A program made the translations under genes and the position numbers. DNA of 64,000 nt from Comamonadaceae bacterium (GTDB lineage Bacteria > Pseudomonadota > Gammaproteobacteria > Burkholderiales > Burkholderiaceae_C), in contig JAIXSQ010000013.1 in assembly GCA_027484575.1 (NCBI GenBank), forward strand, positions 124,001-188,000. Reading direction: 5' to 3'. The notes below the pieces were generated by a model, which was given only the letters and a program-made list of their open reading frames with translations, was not told where the DNA came from and ran no database searches. This document shows, piece after piece, positions 35,183-47,744 of this stretch (positions are counted from its first letter, which is position 1; each line of letters opens with the position of its first letter).

Positions 35183-36883
35183 TCAATGCGCAGGTCCGAC
35201 GGACGCAGGGCCGGGCGGCACGTCGTTCGGACCGTCGAAGTCCAGGCTGATGTTCCTGCAGATCCGAGGATCCATGATCACGCAAGCACGCTCCGTCCAG
35301 TAAGCCGCCTCTTCCGGTCGTCCGTTCAGAGCCATCGCGGCGATCGCCTTGCGCATGCCGAGCGGGCTCATGTTGTAGAGGAACAGCTCACGCCAGCGGT
35401 CGACCTCGGCGTTGGTCATTCCCGCGCGTGGCTTCTCGCGCATGAAGGCCATGTAGTCGCCCCATTCCTTGAGGATGTGCAAGGGCGGGATCGTCTCGTC
35501 GTGGTTGCTGCCGATCCGGTACAGCTGGAACCGCCACTCCCGGAATGCCGCGTCCACGCGCATGTAGTCAATGACGATCACCGCGCCCAGGGCGGACACC
35601 GCAAGCAGTACTGCACTTGCCGCTACCTTCGGAACGCGCAGGACTTGGCGGACGTCCCAACGGGCGGAAGCGACCCCGGCCAGCATGGCATACGGCCACA
35701 GGAAGTACACCTGGTGCAGCGGCAGCTCCAGCATCGCGTGGACACCCATAGCGACCAGGGCGGCGAGCACAAGCACCTGCGCGGTATCGGGCCGCGAGAA
35801 CCAACTGCGATACCACCACACGAGCGCACCGGCGGCCAGCAGCAGCGCCAACGGCCAGCCAGTCCAGAGCACGAGGTCGATCAGCAAGTTGTGTGCATGC
35901 TCGAAGTACCCGTTCTGCAACTCCGGATGGTCCGGCGCCACATGCAGATAGGCCTGGTTCGTGTTGCCCCAACCCCAGCCCAGCCACGGGCGGGCGGTGC
36001 TCGCATCGAGACCTGTGCGCCAGATTGCCAAGCGACCGACGCCCTCCTCGCGTCCGAGCATGCCCAGCGCGGGCGTCGCAGCCAACAGGCTCGCCAGCCG
36101 TTCCAGGTTGAACAGGATCGCGAGGTAGGCGGCGTAGAGGCCCTGCCCCACGTGGCGAGCGGTCTGCGACAGCGAGCCCGCAGGCGCGAGCGCGATGGCC
36201 AGCACGCCGAGCGTCAGGTTCAGCAGGGCCATTCGCGATTCGGTCAGGGCGACGCCGAACACGAGCACCGCAGCCATCGCGACTGCCAGGCCAGCGGGCA
36301 GCTTGCGGCGGTGCCAGAACCAAGCGCAGCCGACCAGTCCCCAGAGCAGCAGCGACGCGAGCTGGTTGGGCTGCGCGAGGTTGGCGTAGGGCCGCGTGCC
36401 GCTGAAAGGGTAGATCCACACGTCGCCCAGCTCACCTCGCGCATGGCCGAACCATTGATACACCTGGATGGCCACGGATGCGACCGCCGCGATCAACGAG
36501 GCCGCGAAAATGGCATCGGCGGGCGCATGGCGATCTTGTCGCGCCCATGCCTGGCCCGCCGCGTAGGCCAACGCAGCCCCGCCGACGATCAGGGCTTGGA
36601 GGACGGCGTCGCCAGCGATCGGCACCAGTCCGGCGGCGTGGTGCAACATGGGGACGAACGCCATCAGGATGAGCGGCACGACGCTCGCGCCGAGCACCGT
36701 CGGGCCGCGGGCTGCCAGGGTGCGCCACAGCGCCAAGACTGCCAGGACCGCGCCCACCCAGGCATTGGTGTGGAAGCTCTGCCACGGCCAGAAGTGGTTG
36801 GGGAGCAGCCAGCCAGCGGAGAGCAGCAGCACCCAACCGGCTCCATAGAGGGAGAAGGCGGCGAGGCGCGGGGGCAGTCGCAT
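35183..36883 (-). CDS. PglL/TfpO-like O-oligosaccharyltransferase 2 (Wzy_C domain)
   Basis: A 566-residue paralogue of the next gene, with the same plan: ANLAQPNQLASLLLWGLVG near the middle of the membrane part, LGWGWGNTNQAYLHVAPD and FEHAHNLLIDLVLW in the Wzy_C loop, and a C-terminal Wzy_C_2 tail containing WRFQLYRIGSNHDETIPPLH. The ATG at 36883 gives a family-like N-terminus, MRLPPRLAAFSLYGAG. Base composition is noticeably less GC-rich than in flanking genes, as in the pilin gene. The two copies differ clearly, so they may use different glycans or acceptors. Confidence 0.87.
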   Translation of the reverse strand: MRLPPRLAAFSLYGAGWVLLLSAGWLLPNHFWPWQSFHTNAWVGAVLAVLALWRTLAARGPTVLGASVVPLILMAFVPMLHHAAGLVPIAGDAVLQALIVGGAALAYAAGQAWARQDRHAPADAIFAASLIAAVASVAIQVYQWFGHARGELGDVWIYPFSGTRPYANLAQPNQLASLLLWGLVGCAWFWHRRKLPAGLAVAMAAVLVFGVALTESRMALLNLTLGVLAIALAPAGSLSQTARHVGQGLYAAYLAILFNLERLASLLAATPALGMLGREEGVGRLAIWRTGLDASTARPWLGWGWGNTNQAYLHVAPDHPELQNGYFEHAHNLLIDLVLWTGWPLALLLAAGALVWWYRSWFSRPDTAQVLVLAALVAMGVHAMLELPLHQVYFLWPYAMLAGVASARWDVRQVLRVPKVAASAVLLAVSALGAVIVIDYMRVDAAFREWRFQLYRIGSNHDETIPPLHILKEWGDYMAFMREKPRAGMTNAEVDRWRELFLYNMSPLGMRKAIAAMALNGRPEEAAYWTERACVIMDPRICRNISLDFDGPNDVPPGPASVGPAH

Positions 36884-36905
36884 GGGAAGGTTCGGGAGAG
36901 CGGCA

Positions 36906-36938
36906 GAAACGAGAAAGGCCGCTTGCGCGGCCTCTCCC
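36906..36938 (-). terminator. Rho-independent terminator after the pilin gene
   Basis: On the minus strand a stem of about 12 bp with two G-U pairs (core GGCCGC/GCGGCC at 36917-36932) encloses a GCAA loop and is followed by a T-rich run. It lies 20-50 bp past the pilin stop and before the ligase start, so most pilin transcripts should end here, with read-through to the ligases. Confidence 0.7.
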
Positions 36939-36959
36939 GGGAAAGTCCGGATCAGGGGA

Positions 36960-37586
<627 letters not shown>

Positions 37587-37615
37587 TCAGCGGGGCGTGC
37601 CAGACACCAATCCCG

Positions 37616-40024
37616 TCACTTGATGCACACCGACCGCACCTGCTTCAGGTCGGTCAGGCCCAGCATGATCTTCTCCATGCCGTCCATCTTCAGGGTGCGC
37701 ATGCCCGAGGCCACCGCCGCGACGAAGATCTCGGCGACGCGCGCGCGCTCCTGCACCAGCTTCTTGATGTCGTCGTCGCCCACCAGCAACTCGTGCAGGC
37801 CGACGCGGCCCTTGTAGCCGGTCTTGCCGCACTTGTCGCAGCCCACCGCCCGGTACAGGCGCAGCCGGCCGCCGTCGCCATAGCTCTTGACCCAGCCCTC
37901 GTACAGCTTGCGCGCCTCGCCGGCGTAATCGGCCTTCCAGGCGGCGGTGTGGCGCAGGTCCTCGGCGTACTCGGCGATGAAGGTCTTGACCTCCTCCGCG
38001 TCGGGCACGTAGGCCTCCTTGCACTCGCACAAGCGCTTGGCCAGCCGCTGCGCGAGGATGCCCAGCAGGGCATCGGCGAAGTTGAACGGGTCCATGCCCA
38101 TGTCGAGCAGGCGGATGATCGACTCGGGCGCCGAGTTGGTGTGCAGGGTCGAGAACACCAGGTGGCCGGTGAGCGAGGCCTCGATGCCCATGGACACGGT
38201 TTCCTTGTCCCGCGACTCGCCCACCATGATGATGTCCGGGTCGGCGCGCAGGAAGGCCCGCATGATCAGCGCGAAGTCGATGCCGGCCTTCTTGTTGATC
38301 TGCACCTGGCGCAGGCCCCGTTGCGTGATCTCCACCGGGTCCTCTGCGGTCCAGATCTTGGTCTCGGGCGTGTTCAGGTACTTGAGGATCGAGTGCAGCG
38401 TGGTGGTCTTGCCCGAGCCGGTGGGGCCGCAGACGTAGAACAGGCCGTAGGGCTTGCTCACTGTCTTCTCCAGCCGCTCCTTGTTCACCGGCGTCAGGCC
38501 CAGCTTGTCCAGCGGGATCGGCTCGCCGGCCGCCAGGATGCGCATCACCACGTCCTCGACGCTGCCGGCCGAGGGGATGGTCGCCACGCGCAGCTCGATG
38601 TCCAGCGGGCCGTACTTCTTGAACTTGATCTTGCCGTCCTGCGGCTTGCGGCGCTCGGAGATGTCGAGGTCGCACATGATCTTCAGGCGCGTGACCAGCG
38701 CCTGGCGGAAGTGCGACGGGACCTCGATGTAGGGCACCAGGCTGCCGTCGATGCGGAAGCGGATGCCGGTCTTGAGCTTGCCCGGCAGGGGCTCGATGTG
38801 GATGTCGCTGGCGCGCTGGTGGTAGGCGTCGACGATCACCTTGTTGACGAACTTGACCAGCTCGTTGTCGGCGGCGGCCGATTCGAGCGCGCCGTCGTCG
38901 GAGTCGTCGTCGCCCAGCGGGGCGTTCATGTCGGCCAGCAGCTCGTCGATCGACTCGCCCGGGTCGGCGCTGCCGCCCCACAGCTGCCCGAGCGTCTCCT
39001 CGAACTCGGTCTGCGTGGTGACGCGGTAGGCGAACCTGGCCATGCGCGGGAACACCTGCGGCACGATGCGCGAGCCGCGCACCGCCTCGGGGTCGAGGCA
39101 CATGACCACGAGCCCCTCGGGCGATTCCTCCAGCGGCATCCACCCGTGCTCCTGGATGAACTCGCGCTTGAGCGGCCCCTGCAGCGCCTCGGCGCGGATG
39201 CGCCCCGCGTTGAACGGCTCGTAGGGCACGCCGAAGAAGCGTGCCAGCGACGGGCCGATCTGCACCGGCTTGATCTGGTAGTCGGCCATCAGCACGTGCT
39301 CGACGTGCTTGCCCTGCTCGCGGGCCTTGACGATGGCCTGCTGCAGCTCGTCGGGGGTGAGCACGCCGTCGGCCACCAGGCCGTCGTACTTGGTGGCCCG
39401 CCGGCGCTGCGCGTCGCTCTCGCGCTGCATGCGCTGGCGGATGGCGGTGGCCAGCGTCTTGCACAGCTGCTGGGCGCCTTCCACCTCGAGCTCGCCGAAC
39501 GGCTGGTCGCTCTTGTTGTTGATCACCTGCAGCACGCCGTGCAGGTCCTCGCCGTCGAGGATGGGCAGCACCATCATCTGCTTGGTGCGGTAGCCCGAGC
39601 GGCGGTCGACCTCCTTGAGGAAGGCCAGCGAGGGATGGATGCGCTTGAGGGACTCGTCGTCGTAGACGTCGGCGACGTTGACCATCTGGCGCGACATCGC
39701 CACGTAGCCGGCGATGCTCTGGGCGCTGATCGGCAGCTTCAGGTCCTTGGCGGTGTTCAGGCCGGTCTTGACCTTCGAGACGATGGAGCCGCGGTCCTCG
39801 CCCACCGCGTACAGCGTCAGGCGGTCGGCGTTGAACAGCCGGCAGATGTCCTGGCTGGCGTCGAGCATGATCTGCTCGATGTTCTCGGTGTCGTGGATGC
39901 GGGTGCTGACCACCTGCAGCTGCCGGTAGAACAGCGCCTCGAAGGTCACGCCGCGCTTGTCGGGCGGCAGTTGCTGCGAGTCGTAGAAGGCTTGGGAATC
40001 GCGTTCCTTCATGACGGCGCTCAT
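37616..40024 (-). CDS. GspE/PilB-type assembly ATPase with N-terminal GAF domain
   Basis: An 802-residue secretion/pilus ATPase. An extra GAF-like sensor domain (about 40-195) precedes an MshEN-like N domain (about 215-345), then the motor: Walker A GPTGSGKTTTLHS (about 530), Asp box, Walker B DPDIIMVGESRDKET and His box GHLVFSTLHTN. The zinc site shows CDKCG but the first pair is compressed to LCECK. The MshEN loops lack the RLG residues typical of c-di-GMP binding. GAF fusion to this motor is unusual. The ATG overlaps the phosphodiesterase stop (ATGA), coupling the two. Confidence 0.88.
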   Translation of the reverse strand: MSAVMKERDSQAFYDSQQLPPDKRGVTFEALFYRQLQVVSTRIHDTENIEQIMLDASQDICRLFNADRLTLYAVGEDRGSIVSKVKTGLNTAKDLKLPISAQSIAGYVAMSRQMVNVADVYDDESLKRIHPSLAFLKEVDRRSGYRTKQMMVLPILDGEDLHGVLQVINNKSDQPFGELEVEGAQQLCKTLATAIRQRMQRESDAQRRRATKYDGLVADGVLTPDELQQAIVKAREQGKHVEHVLMADYQIKPVQIGPSLARFFGVPYEPFNAGRIRAEALQGPLKREFIQEHGWMPLEESPEGLVVMCLDPEAVRGSRIVPQVFPRMARFAYRVTTQTEFEETLGQLWGGSADPGESIDELLADMNAPLGDDDSDDGALESAAADNELVKFVNKVIVDAYHQRASDIHIEPLPGKLKTGIRFRIDGSLVPYIEVPSHFRQALVTRLKIMCDLDISERRKPQDGKIKFKKYGPLDIELRVATIPSAGSVEDVVMRILAAGEPIPLDKLGLTPVNKERLEKTVSKPYGLFYVCGPTGSGKTTTLHSILKYLNTPETKIWTAEDPVEITQRGLRQVQINKKAGIDFALIMRAFLRADPDIIMVGESRDKETVSMGIEASLTGHLVFSTLHTNSAPESIIRLLDMGMDPFNFADALLGILAQRLAKRLCECKEAYVPDAEEVKTFIAEYAEDLRHTAAWKADYAGEARKLYEGWVKSYGDGGRLRLYRAVGCDKCGKTGYKGRVGLHELLVGDDDIKKLVQERARVAEIFVAAVASGMRTLKMDGMEKIMLGLTDLKQVRSVCIK

Positions 40025-40818
40025 AGCAGGAACTCCTGGCCGGCACGCAGCCAGCGGATGTCGTGCGTCACGTTGGGGCCGAAGGGCTGCGTCTGGTCGA
40101 AGCGCTGGATCTCGGCCATGATCAGCTCGGTCTCGGCCGGCTTCGTGTGCGTGATGTAGATGGGGTAGTGCCGCGACTTGTCGATGCAGTCCAGCTCGGT
40201 GGCCAGCGCCGCCGGCGACAGGTGCAGGCTGCGGCGCGCGAGCTCCTGCTCGCGGTTGGAGAACGCGGTCTCGATCACCAGGGCGGCGACGTCCATGGCA
40301 TTGAGCCGCCGCCAGAACGCCGGGTTGCGCTCGGTGTCGCCGGTGAACACCCAGGCTCCGCCGCCCGCGGCCGGCGCCACCGCGTAGCCCACGGCCGGCA
40401 CGGTGTGCACGGCCGGCATCACCTCGATGCGCTTGCCGCCGATCTCCAGCCGCTGGCCGGTGTGCACCGGATGGAAGCTGATGAAGGGCTGCGCCGGCGT
40501 GGGGATGGCGCTGAAGTCCGGCCAGATCACGCCGTTGAACACGTGTGCCTTGAGGGCGGCGATCGTGCCCTCGAGCGCGTACACGCGCACCGGGCGCGTG
40601 AGCTGCGAGGCGATCGAGTCGATCATCAGCGGCAGGGCCGCCACGTGGTCCAGGTGCGAGTGCGTCAGCAGCACATGCCCGACCCGGGCCATCTCGGCCA
40701 GCGTGAGGTCGCCCACGCCGGTGCCGGCGTCCACCAGCAGGTCGTCGTCGACCAGGAACGAGGTCGTGCGGGCGTCCCGGGCGATGGCGCCCGAGCAACC
40801 GAGCACGCGCACCTTCAC
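40021..40818 (-). CDS. Class II 3',5'-cyclic-nucleotide phosphodiesterase (MBL fold)
   Basis: A 265-residue metallo-beta-lactamase-fold hydrolase. The metal motif is THSHLDHVAALPL (HxHxDH), with more ligands in PAVHTVPAVGYAV, FTGDTERNP and YITHTKP. This pattern matches class II cAMP phosphodiesterases (yeast PDE1/Vibrio CpdP-like). It probably hydrolyses cAMP to AMP. Its stop overlaps the GAF-ATPase start and it lies 67 bp after a CHASE2 adenylate cyclase on the same strand, giving synthesis and breakdown side by side. Confidence 0.85.
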   Translation of the reverse strand: MKVRVLGCSGAIARDARTTSFLVDDDLLVDAGTGVGDLTLAEMARVGHVLLTHSHLDHVAALPLMIDSIASQLTRPVRVYALEGTIAALKAHVFNGVIWPDFSAIPTPAQPFISFHPVHTGQRLEIGGKRIEVMPAVHTVPAVGYAVAPAAGGGAWVFTGDTERNPAFWRRLNAMDVAALVIETAFSNREQELARRSLHLSPAALATELDCIDKSRHYPIYITHTKPAETELIMAEIQRFDQTQPFGPNVTHDIRWLRAGQEFLL

Positions 40819-40885
40819 GCGGGGCTCCCGGGAGCCGCGGGCACGCAGGTGGCAGGGAAGGCGCGGGGGACCATGCGGGAACTCT

Positions 40886-43135
40886 CTACTTGGTCTCGAA
40901 CGTGGTGGCGCCGTCCCAGTCGAGGTCGAGCGGCGCGTCGCGCAGCGAGGCTACACGGGTGCCGTAGAGCTCGTAAAGGTACTTTTTCGGGTTCATCCGC
41001 TGCAGGTTCAGCAGCAGCACGTCGCACTGGTCCCAGTCCTGCGCGCGCCAGGCCTTGAGGAAGGCGTTCCAGGTCTTGAGCTCCTCGGCCTGGGCCTTCT
41101 CGATCCGGTCGGCCGGCGCGAGCGGCCAGAAGATGGCGACCGCCTGCTCCTTGCCCTTGACGCGCACGCGGTCGAGCTCCTGCCAGGCGAACTGGCCCGC
41201 CAGCTTGCGGGTGGACTCGCTGACGACGATGTCGACGCCGTAGGCCTTGGACAGGCCCTCGAGCCGCGAGCCCAGGTTCACCGCGTCGCCGATCACCGTG
41301 TAGCTGCGGCGCGCCTCGGAGCCCATGTCGCCCACGCACATCATCCCGGTGTTCAGGCCGATGCCCACGCCGATCTCGGGCAGGCCGCGGGCGCGGTGGT
41401 CCTCGTTGATGCGGCGCACCGCATTGGCCATCTCCAGCGCGGTCTTCACGGCCAGGTGGGCGTGGTCGGGCGTGTCGACCGGCGCGCCCCAGAAGGCCAT
41501 GACGCAGTCGCCCATGTACTTGTCGATGGTGCCGCGGTTGCTGCGGATGATGTCGCTGAGGCGGTTGAACACCTCGTTGAGCAGCGCCTGCAGCTGCACC
41601 GGCTCCATGCGCTCGGACATCTTGGTGAAGCCGCGCATGTCGCAGAACATGACCGTCAGCTCCTTGTTGACGGCCTGCATGCTGTAGCTGTCGGGGTCCT
41701 TGACCATCTCGTCGACCAGCTCGGGCGGCACGTAGGTGCCGAACAGGTTGGCCAGCTCCCGCTTGGAGCGGCTCTCGACGAAGTAGCCGTAGCTCATGTT
41801 CAGCGCGAAGGCCGTGAACACCATCAGCAGCGCCGTGGCCAGCGGCATCACCAGGCCCGCGCCCATGTACAGCCACACGTTGAGGGTCGCCACCGCGCCC
41901 AGCACGCCCAGGCTGAGCAGGACGGCGCGGGTGGCGCTGAGCAGCGGCAGCGCGAATGCCAGCGCCAGTCCGGCCAGCAGCAGCACGAGCACGTCGTAGC
42001 CGACCGCGTAGTCGGGCCGCACCGCCATGCGGCCGTCGAGCATGCCCGAGAGCAGGTTGGCATGGGCCTCGACACCCGGATAGGTCTCGCCGACGGGCGT
42101 GGCGCGCAGGTCCTGCAGGCCGGGCGCGGTGGTGCCCACCAGCACGATCTTGCCCTTGAGGGCACCCGGTGCCAGGCGCTTGTGCACGAGGTCCGACGCG
42201 GACACGTAGCGGAACGAGCCGCCCTTGGGGCCGCCCGGGCCGCGGAACGGCACCAGCGCGGCCACCTTGTCGTCCACCGGGATCGCCATCGTCTTCTGCC
42301 CCAGGCGCAGCACCAGGCTGTCCAGGCCCTGGTAGCTGCGCGAGACGAAGCGGTCGCGCGGGAACCCGGGCTCGACCGTCGGGCCGCCGGCCAGCATGCG
42401 GAACATGGCCAGGGCCAGGGATTCGTAGTACTGGTCCTTGTACTCGGCCACCAGCGGCACCGAGCGCACCAGGCCGTCGATGTCGGCGATCGGGTTGAAG
42501 AAGCCGCCGGCGGGCGCCGCCTGCGCCAGGGCGGGGATGTTGGCCCCGTAGCCGTTCCAGCTGGTGAACCGGATCGGCCGCCCCTGCAGGGCCTGGCGCT
42601 GCATCACGGCCGCCGGCAGCACGCCCGAGGCGCCACCCTCGCGGTCACTGGTGAAGTAGTAGCCCAGGACCACCGGGCGGGTGGCGAGCGCGCGGGCGAA
42701 GGCGCCGTCGTAGTCGAGCGCCGGGGCCAGCTGGTCGATGCGCTGCGCGAAGCCGGCCTGGTCCTTCAGCTCGGACTGCGCGAGCTGGCGCAGGCGCTTG
42801 AGGCCGGAGCTGTCGTCGGGCTCGGCGAACACGACGTCGAAACCGAGCACCGCGATCTCCTGCCGCGCGAACAGTTCGTCGGTGAGCTCGGCCATGCGGT
42901 TGCGGCCCCAGGGCCAGCGCCCGACCTCCGCCAGGCTCTTCTCGTCGATGTCGACGATGACGATGCGCTCGTCGAGCGTGCGCGGCATCGCGGCGCGCAG
43001 GCGCACGTCGTACAGGACGTTCTCCAGCCGCTCGAGCATCGGCAGCGGCATGGCGCCGCTGGCATGCAGCAGCGCCACCAGCAGCGGCACCAGCGTGACC
43101 GCGATGCGCGTCCAGTGGCGGGAGAACAGGGCCAT
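40886..43135 (-). CDS. CHASE2-domain adenylate cyclase (class III)
   Basis: A 749-residue receptor cyclase. It has an N-terminal helix, an extracytoplasmic CHASE2 domain (about 40-330, with VIVDIDEKSLAEVGRWPWGR), three clustered helices (about 350-435) and a class III catalytic domain (about 470-650). Metal Asp residues are in VMFCDMRGFT (Asp499) and YMGDCVMAFWGAP. Lys in TIDKYMGD and Asp in YTVIGDAVNLGSRLE specify adenine rather than guanine. It makes cAMP in response to an unknown extracytoplasmic signal. Neighbours are the cAMP phosphodiesterase and an FHA protein on the same strand. Confidence 0.92.
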   Translation of the reverse strand: MALFSRHWTRIAVTLVPLLVALLHASGAMPLPMLERLENVLYDVRLRAAMPRTLDERIVIVDIDEKSLAEVGRWPWGRNRMAELTDELFARQEIAVLGFDVVFAEPDDSSGLKRLRQLAQSELKDQAGFAQRIDQLAPALDYDGAFARALATRPVVLGYYFTSDREGGASGVLPAAVMQRQALQGRPIRFTSWNGYGANIPALAQAAPAGGFFNPIADIDGLVRSVPLVAEYKDQYYESLALAMFRMLAGGPTVEPGFPRDRFVSRSYQGLDSLVLRLGQKTMAIPVDDKVAALVPFRGPGGPKGGSFRYVSASDLVHKRLAPGALKGKIVLVGTTAPGLQDLRATPVGETYPGVEAHANLLSGMLDGRMAVRPDYAVGYDVLVLLLAGLALAFALPLLSATRAVLLSLGVLGAVATLNVWLYMGAGLVMPLATALLMVFTAFALNMSYGYFVESRSKRELANLFGTYVPPELVDEMVKDPDSYSMQAVNKELTVMFCDMRGFTKMSERMEPVQLQALLNEVFNRLSDIIRSNRGTIDKYMGDCVMAFWGAPVDTPDHAHLAVKTALEMANAVRRINEDHRARGLPEIGVGIGLNTGMMCVGDMGSEARRSYTVIGDAVNLGSRLEGLSKAYGVDIVVSESTRKLAGQFAWQELDRVRVKGKEQAVAIFWPLAPADRIEKAQAEELKTWNAFLKAWRAQDWDQCDVLLLNLQRMNPKKYLYELYGTRVASLRDAPLDLDWDGATTFETK

Positions 43136-43179
43136 CCGGCGGGCTGCGGCCTGGTGGGCGGAGGCGGCGGGAGGCGGCC

Positions 43180-43848
43180 TCAGTGCTGGATGAACTGCAT
43201 CTGGGTGCCTGCCAGCTCGAGCAGGTCACCGTTCTTGAGGGTGATGGGTTCACCGCTCACCGGCGCGCCGTTCAGCGTGGGCTTGTTGGCGCCCTCGACA
43301 TGCGCCACCACGAAGCCGTGCGGGCGCTTGGTGATCGCGGCCACCGCGACACCCGGCTTGCCGATGGTGGTCACGACCTTGACCAGCGGCACCTCGCGGC
43401 CGGCGGCGGCACCGGACAGCACCTTGATCGCACCCTGGACCCCGGCCAGTTCGGCGTCGGACGCAGCGGCCGCCGGCGCGGCGGCCGGTCGCGCCGCGGG
43501 CGGCACCGGCGGGACGGCGCCCGCCTTCATGATCATGGTCTTCTCGTAGGTGGCGCCGGCCGCCTCGTTGACGAACTTGATCTTGTACTTGCCGATCTCG
43601 ACCGTGTCGTTGTTCTGCAACAACTGCTTCTTCACGGCCTTGCCGTTGATGTACGTGCCGTTGGTGCTGTTCAGGTCCTCGAGGTAGACCTCGTTGCCGG
43701 TCATCTGCAGCACCGCGTGCTCACCGCTGACCGCCAGGTTGTCGATGACGATGTCGTTGTACGGGCGACGGCCCAGGGTCGTGCGGTCCTTCGTCAGCTG
43801 CACTTCCTTGATCACGACCCCGTCGATCGACACGATCATTTTCGGCAT
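43180..43848 (-). CDS. Double FHA-domain protein
   Basis: A 222-residue protein with two forkhead-associated domains joined by a Pro/Ala linker. FHA1 (about 20-90) has the complete phosphothreonine pocket: TTLGRRPYNDIVIDN, SGEHAVLQ and NSTNGTYING. FHA2 (about 135-220) is degenerate: TIGKPGVAVAAITKR lacks the Arg/Ser pair, though NKPTLNGAPV remains. It probably reads phosphothreonine marks made by the Ser/Thr kinase two genes upstream. A linker segment, ATYEKTMIMKAG, could itself be a target. AGGAG precedes the ATG. Confidence 0.9.
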   Translation of the reverse strand: MPKMIVSIDGVVIKEVQLTKDRTTLGRRPYNDIVIDNLAVSGEHAVLQMTGNEVYLEDLNSTNGTYINGKAVKKQLLQNNDTVEIGKYKIKFVNEAAGATYEKTMIMKAGAVPPVPPAARPAAAPAAAASDAELAGVQGAIKVLSGAAAGREVPLVKVVTTIGKPGVAVAAITKRPHGFVVAHVEGANKPTLNGAPVSGEPITLKNGDLLELAGTQMQFIQH

Positions 43849-43919
43849 GGCCCACTCCTGTTTCTATCGTTCTGTCCGCCGCACGGCGGGCGCTCGGGGG
43901 CGCCGCGCCGCAGGGCTTG

Positions 43920-44705
43920 TCATTTTCCCAGCAATCGCGAGATCAGGCCCCGCTTTTTGGCGCCGGTGTCGGCCTGCGCGAGCAGCACCGAGATGTTGTC
44001 GCGGCCGCCATTGGCGTTCGCCGCGTCGACCAGCTGCTGCGATTTCTCGTCCAGCGTCGCCTCGCCCTGCAGGATGTGCGCGATGGCTTCGTCGTCGATC
44101 ATGTCCGACAGGCCGTCGGAGCACATGAGGTAGATGTCGCCGGGCTCGACCCGGTGCTCGTGCACGTCCAGCAGCACCGCGTCCTCGACGCCCAGCGCCC
44201 GCGTGACCAGGTTCTTGTTGGTGGAGACCGCCGCCTGCTCGGGCGTGATCAGGCCCGCATCCATCTGCTCCTGCAGCAGCGAATGGTCCTTGGTGATCTG
44301 CGCGAATTCGGCACCGCGCAGCCTGTAGCAGCGCGAGTCGCCGATGTGGCCGAGCATCAGGCGCGTGTCCTGGAACACGCCGACCACCAGCGTGGTGCCC
44401 ATGCCGGCGTACTGCGGGTTGGAATTGGCGGCGTTGAAGATCGAGCGGTTGGCGTTGTCGACGCAGATCTCCATCGCCCGGCGCACCTCGCGCGCATTGG
44501 CTTGGCGGCCGGCCTGCGACAGCCAGCGCCCGAGCTCGGACTTGATGAAGGTGGTGGCCATGCCACTGGCGATCTCGCCGGCGTTGTAGCCGCCCATGCC
44601 GTCGGCCAGGATGCCCAGGCGGGTGGGCTCGTCGACGGCAACCGAGTCCTCGTTGTTCTCTCGCGCGAGGCCCGGATCGGTGCGGGTGCAGAACTCGTAA
44701 TTCAT
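43920..44705 (-). CDS. PP2C-family Ser/Thr phosphatase (Stp1/PppA-like)
   Basis: A 261-residue metal-dependent phosphatase. Metal-binding Asp motifs are readable in order: RENNEDSVAVDEP, GILADGMGGYNAGE, GHIGDSRCYRLR, MCSDGLSDMIDDE and NGGRDNISVLLAQ. There is no membrane segment. It reverses the modification made by the adjacent CHASE2 Ser/Thr kinase, whose stop is 12 bp upstream. Kinase, phosphatase and FHA reader form the standard bacterial Ser/Thr phosphorylation triad, here without visible type VI secretion genes in the window. Confidence 0.94.
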   Translation of the reverse strand: MNYEFCTRTDPGLARENNEDSVAVDEPTRLGILADGMGGYNAGEIASGMATTFIKSELGRWLSQAGRQANAREVRRAMEICVDNANRSIFNAANSNPQYAGMGTTLVVGVFQDTRLMLGHIGDSRCYRLRGAEFAQITKDHSLLQEQMDAGLITPEQAAVSTNKNLVTRALGVEDAVLLDVHEHRVEPGDIYLMCSDGLSDMIDDEAIAHILQGEATLDEKSQQLVDAANANGGRDNISVLLAQADTGAKKRGLISRLLGK

Positions 44706-44717
44706 GGCGGGCCGGCT

Positions 44718-47498
<2,781 letters not shown>

Positions 47499-47744
47499 TG
47501 CTGCCCTTCCCCCGTTCGGCCCGCCGTCGCTGGCGGCCTCGCCTCGCGCCCGGTCTGCCCAGGGGGCAGCCACCGGGGTGGGAAGTTAACAGAGCCCCCC
47601 GCAGGCGACAAAGCGCTTTCTCGTGCAACTTGTACGTTTTGTTGCAAAACCGCGCCGGCCATTGGTCGGAGGCGGCACAAACGCACGAAGCCGGCGCAGG
47701 GCCGGCTTCGGTCGGGAGGCACGGGGCCGCGGCCCCGCGGTGGC
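47499..47744 (-). other. 246-bp gap upstream of the kinase operon
   Basis: This gap separates the CHASE2 kinase start from the sucD stop. It holds the sucCD terminator hairpin (47687-47709) and an AT-richer stretch (about 47585-47650) that is the likely promoter region for the kinase-phosphatase-FHA-cyclase block. I could not pick a convincing -35/-10 pair. No gene is seen. Confidence 0.5.
47687..47709 (-). terminator. Terminator hairpin after sucD
   Basis: GAAGCCGGC and GCCGGCTTC form a perfect 9-bp stem around a 5-base loop, 36-58 bp past the sucD stop. The following bases on the minus strand (GTGCGTTTGTG) are only moderately T-rich, so termination may be partial. Confidence 0.55.
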
